Below, in pieces: positions 13,543-15,639 of a stretch of DNA of 15,639 bases. Each line of letters starts with the position of its first letter. Position 1 is the first letter of the stretch. This DNA is from RGIG4608 sp045125655. Its GTDB lineage: Bacteria; Bacillota; Clostridia; Oscillospirales; CAG-272. Below the pieces are notes generated by a model. That model did not search any database. It saw nothing but the letters and a program-made list of their open reading frames with translations, and had not been told where the DNA came from. The position numbers and the translations under genes are program-made. The stretch covers positions 1-15,639 of the forward strand of contig JBGVNP010000082.1 in NCBI GenBank assembly GCA_045125655.1. Reading direction: 5' to 3'.

Positions 13543-13575
13543 TTGCGAGAAAATTGCGAGAAAGATGCGAGAAAC
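13543..13575. repeat. Three tandem 11-bp iteron-like repeats
   Basis: Three direct 11-bp units lie end to end (13543-13553, 13554-13564, 13565-13575), sharing TGCGAGAAA with only the first and last bases varying. A similar inverted block, TTTTCCTCGCA, precedes them at about 13519-13529. Such arrays are typical of replication-initiator, relaxase or recombinase accessory sites, or of an operator for the HTH genes that start 127 bp downstream. Confidence 0.65.
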
Positions 13576-13701
13576 CGCTGAAAACCACATAGCTTCAAGT
13601 GCAAGCACAGTATAACATAGAAAATACAATATGTCAACAAACAATAGTAGGTGAAACCAATTCTCGTCTGCCTAAATAATGAAGAAAAGGATGAACCTAT
13701 A

Positions 13702-13965
13702 ATGAAAACAACAAGAGAAGAAAGAATCAAGGAATTCGAAACCATGCTCCGCAACGCTCCCGAAATTATGTCGCCCCTCAAGGTCGCCAAATTCTCGCCC
13801 TTCGGAAAAAACCGAGTCTACGAGATGATAAAGACGAAGGAGCTGAAAGCATACAAATATCAGAACACCTACATAATCGCAAAGGTCGACCTCGTAGAAT
13901 ACCTCGCTGACCATTGCGAGGATGGAAGCCTCCGACACTTCACGATAAAGGATGGTGACAAATGA
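13702..13965 (+). CDS. Excisionase-type helix-turn-helix protein
   Basis: This 87-residue DNA-binding protein is read from the ATG at 13702, with AAAGGA about 10 nt upstream. An in-frame GTG at 13651 has a poorer context. After a charged N-terminal helix (EERIKEFETMLRNAPEI), residues about 24-62 show the MerR/excisionase-type winged helix: SPLKVAKFSPFGKNRVYEMI, then KTKELKAYKYQNTYIIAKVD and LVEYLADH. In this fold the helix-turn-helix is followed by a wing carrying a basic strand. Such proteins bend DNA at attachment sites to steer excision, or act as small regulators on integrative elements. Its stop overlaps the next start (ATGA), making the two a unit. Codon choice is richer in CCC, CGA and CTC than in the neighbouring genes, suggesting a separate origin. 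Confidence 0.8.
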   Translation: MKTTREERIKEFETMLRNAPEIMSPLKVAKFSPFGKNRVYEMIKTKELKAYKYQNTYIIAKVDLVEYLADHCEDGSLRHFTIKDGDK

Positions 13966-14549
13966 CTACCATCAGAGAAGAAATAAGAAACAACTATCCC
14001 GAAACCCTCAACCTCGAAAACATACGGTGCATCCTCCGACTCAGCAAACGCAAGACGGCGTGGATGCTCCAAAACGGAATCATCAAGTGTGAGATCAGCG
14101 AGAAGAAAACCAAGCAGTACACCGTTAAGATGGATGACCTCTTCGAATACCTTGACAAGGTCGAGCAAGCCGATCCCTCGGTGAAGATACCCGTCGGAAG
14201 GTTCACCGCAAGAAAGCCGAAGGTCGAAACCGCAGGCGAAACATCGATCCACCCTGTGCTGTACAATCGACCTCCCGAAGATTTCAGACTATGGCTCGAA
14301 GATGAATGGTACGCAGAACCCGACCTCCTCTACAGCAACGACGTGAGCCGAATCACAGGCTATGCGAAAACCTCGGTTAACCGATGGATGGAAAAGAAAA
14401 TTCTGCGAACCGTCAAAGCTCAAAGCGGAGTGTTCACAACGAAAGCATGGCTCATAGACTTCTACTATGAACACGCATATAGCATCGTCATGAAATCGGA
14501 TGCCCATATAGAAATAATGAAGCGATTTTACAACACCGAAACAGAATGA
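13962..14549 (+). CDS. Protein with two excisionase-type HTH domains
   Basis: This 195-residue protein appears to be a duplicated version of the fold in the preceding gene. The first domain (about 17-68) includes NLENIRCILRLSKRKTAWML, then NGIIKCEISEKKTKQYTVKM and DDLFEYLDKV. The second (about 125-170) includes YSNDVSRITGYAKTSVNRWM, EKKILRTVKAQSGVFTTKAW and LIDFYYE. Both have a helix-turn-helix followed by a basic wing and a short closing helix. A linker rich in Pro and Arg joins them (VGRFTARKPKVETAGE). Two DNA-binding heads on one chain would let it bind paired or looped sites. The repeat arrays upstream are plausible targets, so autoregulation or control of excision or replication is a reasonable inference. 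No catalytic residues are seen. It overlaps the previous gene by 4 nt. Confidence 0.72.
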   Translation: MTTIREEIRNNYPETLNLENIRCILRLSKRKTAWMLQNGIIKCEISEKKTKQYTVKMDDLFEYLDKVEQADPSVKIPVGRFTARKPKVETAGETSIHPVLYNRPPEDFRLWLEDEWYAEPDLLYSNDVSRITGYAKTSVNRWMEKKILRTVKAQSGVFTTKAWLIDFYYEHAYSIVMKSDAHIEIMKRFYNTETE

Positions 14550-14571
14550 CATACTCATCTCCTTCAATATA

Positions 14572-14600
14572 GACCGTTCCTTCTCCTTTCGGGAACGGTC
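14572..14600 (+). terminator. Hairpin after the HTH gene pair
   Basis: GACCGTTCC (14572-14580) and GGAACGGTC (14592-14600) form a perfect 9-bp stem with an 11-nt loop, 23 nt after the HTH gene stop. No T-run follows, so it is not a textbook terminator; it may be an mRNA 3' end stabiliser or a protein-binding site. Confidence 0.5.
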
Positions 14601-14606
14601 ACCTAC

Positions 14607-14671
14607 ATAAGCCCGAAGGTGTTAGCATTTAGGAATGAAAAAGCCAAGCAAAATCAAGGGCTTATAACACC
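14607..14671. other. Interlocking inverted repeats between the HTH genes and vat
   Basis: ATAAGCCC (14607-14614) matches GGGCTTAT (14658-14665), and GGTGTTA (14618-14624) matches TAACACC (14665-14671). The second pair crosses the first, so both can form together only as a pseudoknot-like fold; otherwise they compete. AAGCC at 14641-14645 is an alternative partner for GGCTT. Confidence 0.45.
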
Positions 14672-14676
14672 TCATC

Positions 14677-14711
14677 AAGCAGGGATAGGCATAGATGACC
14701 TGCCCCTGCTT
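14677..14711 (+). terminator. Candidate terminator upstream of the vat promoter
   Basis: AAGCAGGG (14677-14684) pairs with CCCTGCTT (14704-14711), and the stem runs into TTTT on the plus strand. The U-tract is short and the loop is 19 nt, so termination may be partial. It ends 15 bp before the -35 box of the vat promoter, insulating that gene from the HTH operon. Confidence 0.5.
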
Positions 14712-14726
14712 TTGGAGTGAAAATGC

Positions 14727-14755
14727 TTGAATTATTCATAAAAATATGATATAAT
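14727..14755 (+). promoter_or_regulatory. Sigma-A-type promoter for the vat-like gene
   Basis: TTGAAT (14727-14732) and a perfect TATAAT (14750-14755) are separated by 17 bp. Transcription should start near 14762, giving a leader of about 35 nt before the ATG at 14797. That leader contains the AAAGGAG ribosome site and has no room for a ribosome-stalling attenuator, so expression is probably constitutive. Confidence 0.85.
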
Positions 14756-14796
14756 AATCTCATCGATAAATAAGAATTTGACAAAGGAGTGAGACT

Positions 14797-15429
14797 ATGG
14801 GACCAAATCCTAACCATGTATATCCAAATGAGAATATTAAGCAAGTTGTATATATTAAGAATGTTATTACCAATCCAAACATTATTGTAGGTGAATACAC
14901 CTATTACGATGATACTAACGGAGCAGAAAGATTTGAAGACCACGTCACTCACCACTATGATTTCCTTGGAGATAAATTAATAATTGGAAAGTTTTGTGCT
15001 ATTGCAAAGGGCATTGAGTTTATTATGAATGGTGCCAATCATAGAATGAACAGCGTGACAACTTATCCCTTTAACATTATGGGGGGTGGTTGGGAACAAT
15101 TCACTCCAAAGCTTGAAGACCTCCCCTTAAAGGGTGATACTATTGTTGGTAATGACGTTTGGATTGGACAGAATGTAACTGTAATGCCAGGTGTCCATAT
15201 TGGAGACGGAGCAATTATAGCAGCGAACTCTGTGGTTACAAAAGATATTCCTCCATATTGTATTGCAGGTGGAAATCCTTGCAAGGTCATTCGTAAACGC
15301 TTTGAAGAAGATTTGATTGAATATCTACTTAATCTGAAATGGTGGGATTGGAACGCAGACAAAATATTCAAAAATATGGGTGCATTGTGCAGTGCAGATT
15401 TACAACAAATCAAGCGTATAACAGATTGA
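14797..15429 (+). CDS. vat: Vat-type streptogramin A O-acetyltransferase
   Basis: This 210-residue xenobiotic acetyltransferase has a left-handed beta-helix fold. The N-terminus MGPNPNHVYP is nearly the same as that of known Vat proteins such as VatD. IIMN-like FIMNGANHRMNSVTTYPF at 75-92 contains the catalytic His82, at the same position as in VatD. The hexapeptide repeats follow (DTIVGNDVWIGQNVTVMPGV, then HIGDGAIIAANSVV), then the acetyl-CoA segment AGGNPCKVIRKRF and the family-typical LKWWDWNADKI. Length matches the family (about 209-219). Vat acetylates streptogramin A antibiotics (virginiamycin M, dalfopristin) in the cytoplasm, inactivating them. The related CatB acetyltransferases act on chloramphenicol, but the N- and C-termini here favour Vat. 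The exact allele class cannot be named from memory. It has its own promoter and strong ribosome site. Confidence 0.9.
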   Translation: MGPNPNHVYPNENIKQVVYIKNVITNPNIIVGEYTYYDDTNGAERFEDHVTHHYDFLGDKLIIGKFCAIAKGIEFIMNGANHRMNSVTTYPFNIMGGGWEQFTPKLEDLPLKGDTIVGNDVWIGQNVTVMPGVHIGDGAIIAANSVVTKDIPPYCIAGGNPCKVIRKRFEEDLIEYLLNLKWWDWNADKIFKNMGALCSADLQQIKRITD

Positions 15430-15456
15430 TAAATTCCAATTTGTGAGGATGATAAG

Positions 15457-15639
15457 ATGGTCAATATAACAGATGTAAGACAGATTCTTCAATTCGCAAT
15501 AGATGCGGAGATTAAAGTCTTTCTTGATGGCGGCTGGGGTGTAGATGCACTTCTTGGACATCAGTCAAGAAGCCATAACGATATTGATATTTTTGTAGAA
15601 AAGAAAGATTATCAGAATTTTATAGAGATAATACAAGCT
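15457..15639 (+). CDS. lnu: Lnu-type lincosamide nucleotidyltransferase (5' end, partial)
   Basis: The first 61 codons are present and the gene runs off the right edge. It begins MVNITDVRQILQFAIDAEIK and continues FLDGGWGVDALLGHQSRSHN, then DIDIFVEKKDYQNF. The Gly-Gly-x-Gly-x-Asp signature with downstream D-I-D-I is the NTP-binding and metal-binding part of the short Lnu nucleotidyltransferases (LnuA/C/D type, about 160 residues). These transfer AMP to a hydroxyl of lincomycin or clindamycin. An aminoglycoside nucleotidyltransferase shares the signature and is the main alternative; the N-terminal MVNITDV wording favours the Lnu(C/D) branch. It follows the vat-like gene by 27 nt with a GTGAGGAT ribosome site, so both should be on one transcript. 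Confidence 0.8.
   Translation, partial: MVNITDVRQILQFAIDAEIKVFLDGGWGVDALLGHQSRSHNDIDIFVEKKDYQNFIEIIQA

Noticed and set aside
13543..13575. CRISPR array
   Set aside because: The repeats are 11 bp and directly adjacent without spacers, and no cas gene is in the window.
13286..13588. Minus-strand open frame of 100 codons in the GNAT upstream region
   Set aside because: It runs through the repeat arrays and the GNAT promoter, with low-complexity translation and no ribosome site.
14662..14955. Minus-strand open frame of 97 codons
   Set aside because: It is antisense to the vat promoter and the start of vat, and is explained by the AT-rich leader.

Overview
The window looks like accessory DNA from a low-to-moderate GC Firmicute, most likely a gut-type Clostridia member. 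The grounds are strong AGGAG-type ribosome sites, tightly packed operons, and Clostridia-typical accessory families (stand-alone TipAS domain, short PDF-like protein, DUF6809, Vat, Lnu). Host identity is inference. Nearly all genes are on the plus strand; one GNAT gene at 12559-13212 is on the minus strand.

Region 1 (1-5718) is a compact candidate defence operon. It runs: the 3' end of an unknown gene, a DndD-like SMC/ABC ATPase, a 162-residue protein loosely resembling DndE or Dnd-associated proteins, a 98-residue winged helix carrying Z-alpha-like Asn/Tyr/Trp positions, a large DUF262-DUF1524 (SspE/GmrSD-type) protein ending in a HARE-HTH-like domain, a 78-residue orphan and a MutT-type Nudix hydrolase. 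Junctions up to the winged-helix gene overlap or abut, and all later gaps are under 40 nt. The natural reading is an ATPase-centred DNA-modification or sensing unit paired with a modification-dependent nuclease. The modification chemistry cannot be proved, because the upstream gene is cut off.

Region 2 (5715-8032) is metabolic or stress cargo: a TipAS-type ligand-binding domain without its MerR half, a rhodanese lipoprotein, an aldo/keto reductase, a decayed SDR/rhodanese scrap, and a PDF-like protein. Region 3 (8055-12494) has an AT-rich HEPN-like protein, a 903-residue UPF1-like SF1 helicase with a C-terminal PD-(D/E)XK (DUF2726-like) nuclease, and two small genes. A near-identical leader of about 60 bp precedes both the helicase and the first small gene.

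Region 4 (12515-14711) holds the minus-strand GNAT gene with its own promoter and terminator, a long control region with 10-bp-phased and 11-bp tandem repeats, and two overlapping excisionase-like HTH genes. These resemble the control end of an integrative or plasmid-like element. Region 5 (14727-15639) has a clear promoter driving a Vat-type streptogramin A acetyltransferase, followed by the start of an Lnu-type lincosamide nucleotidyltransferase. Together these form a candidate antibiotic-resistance pair at the right edge.
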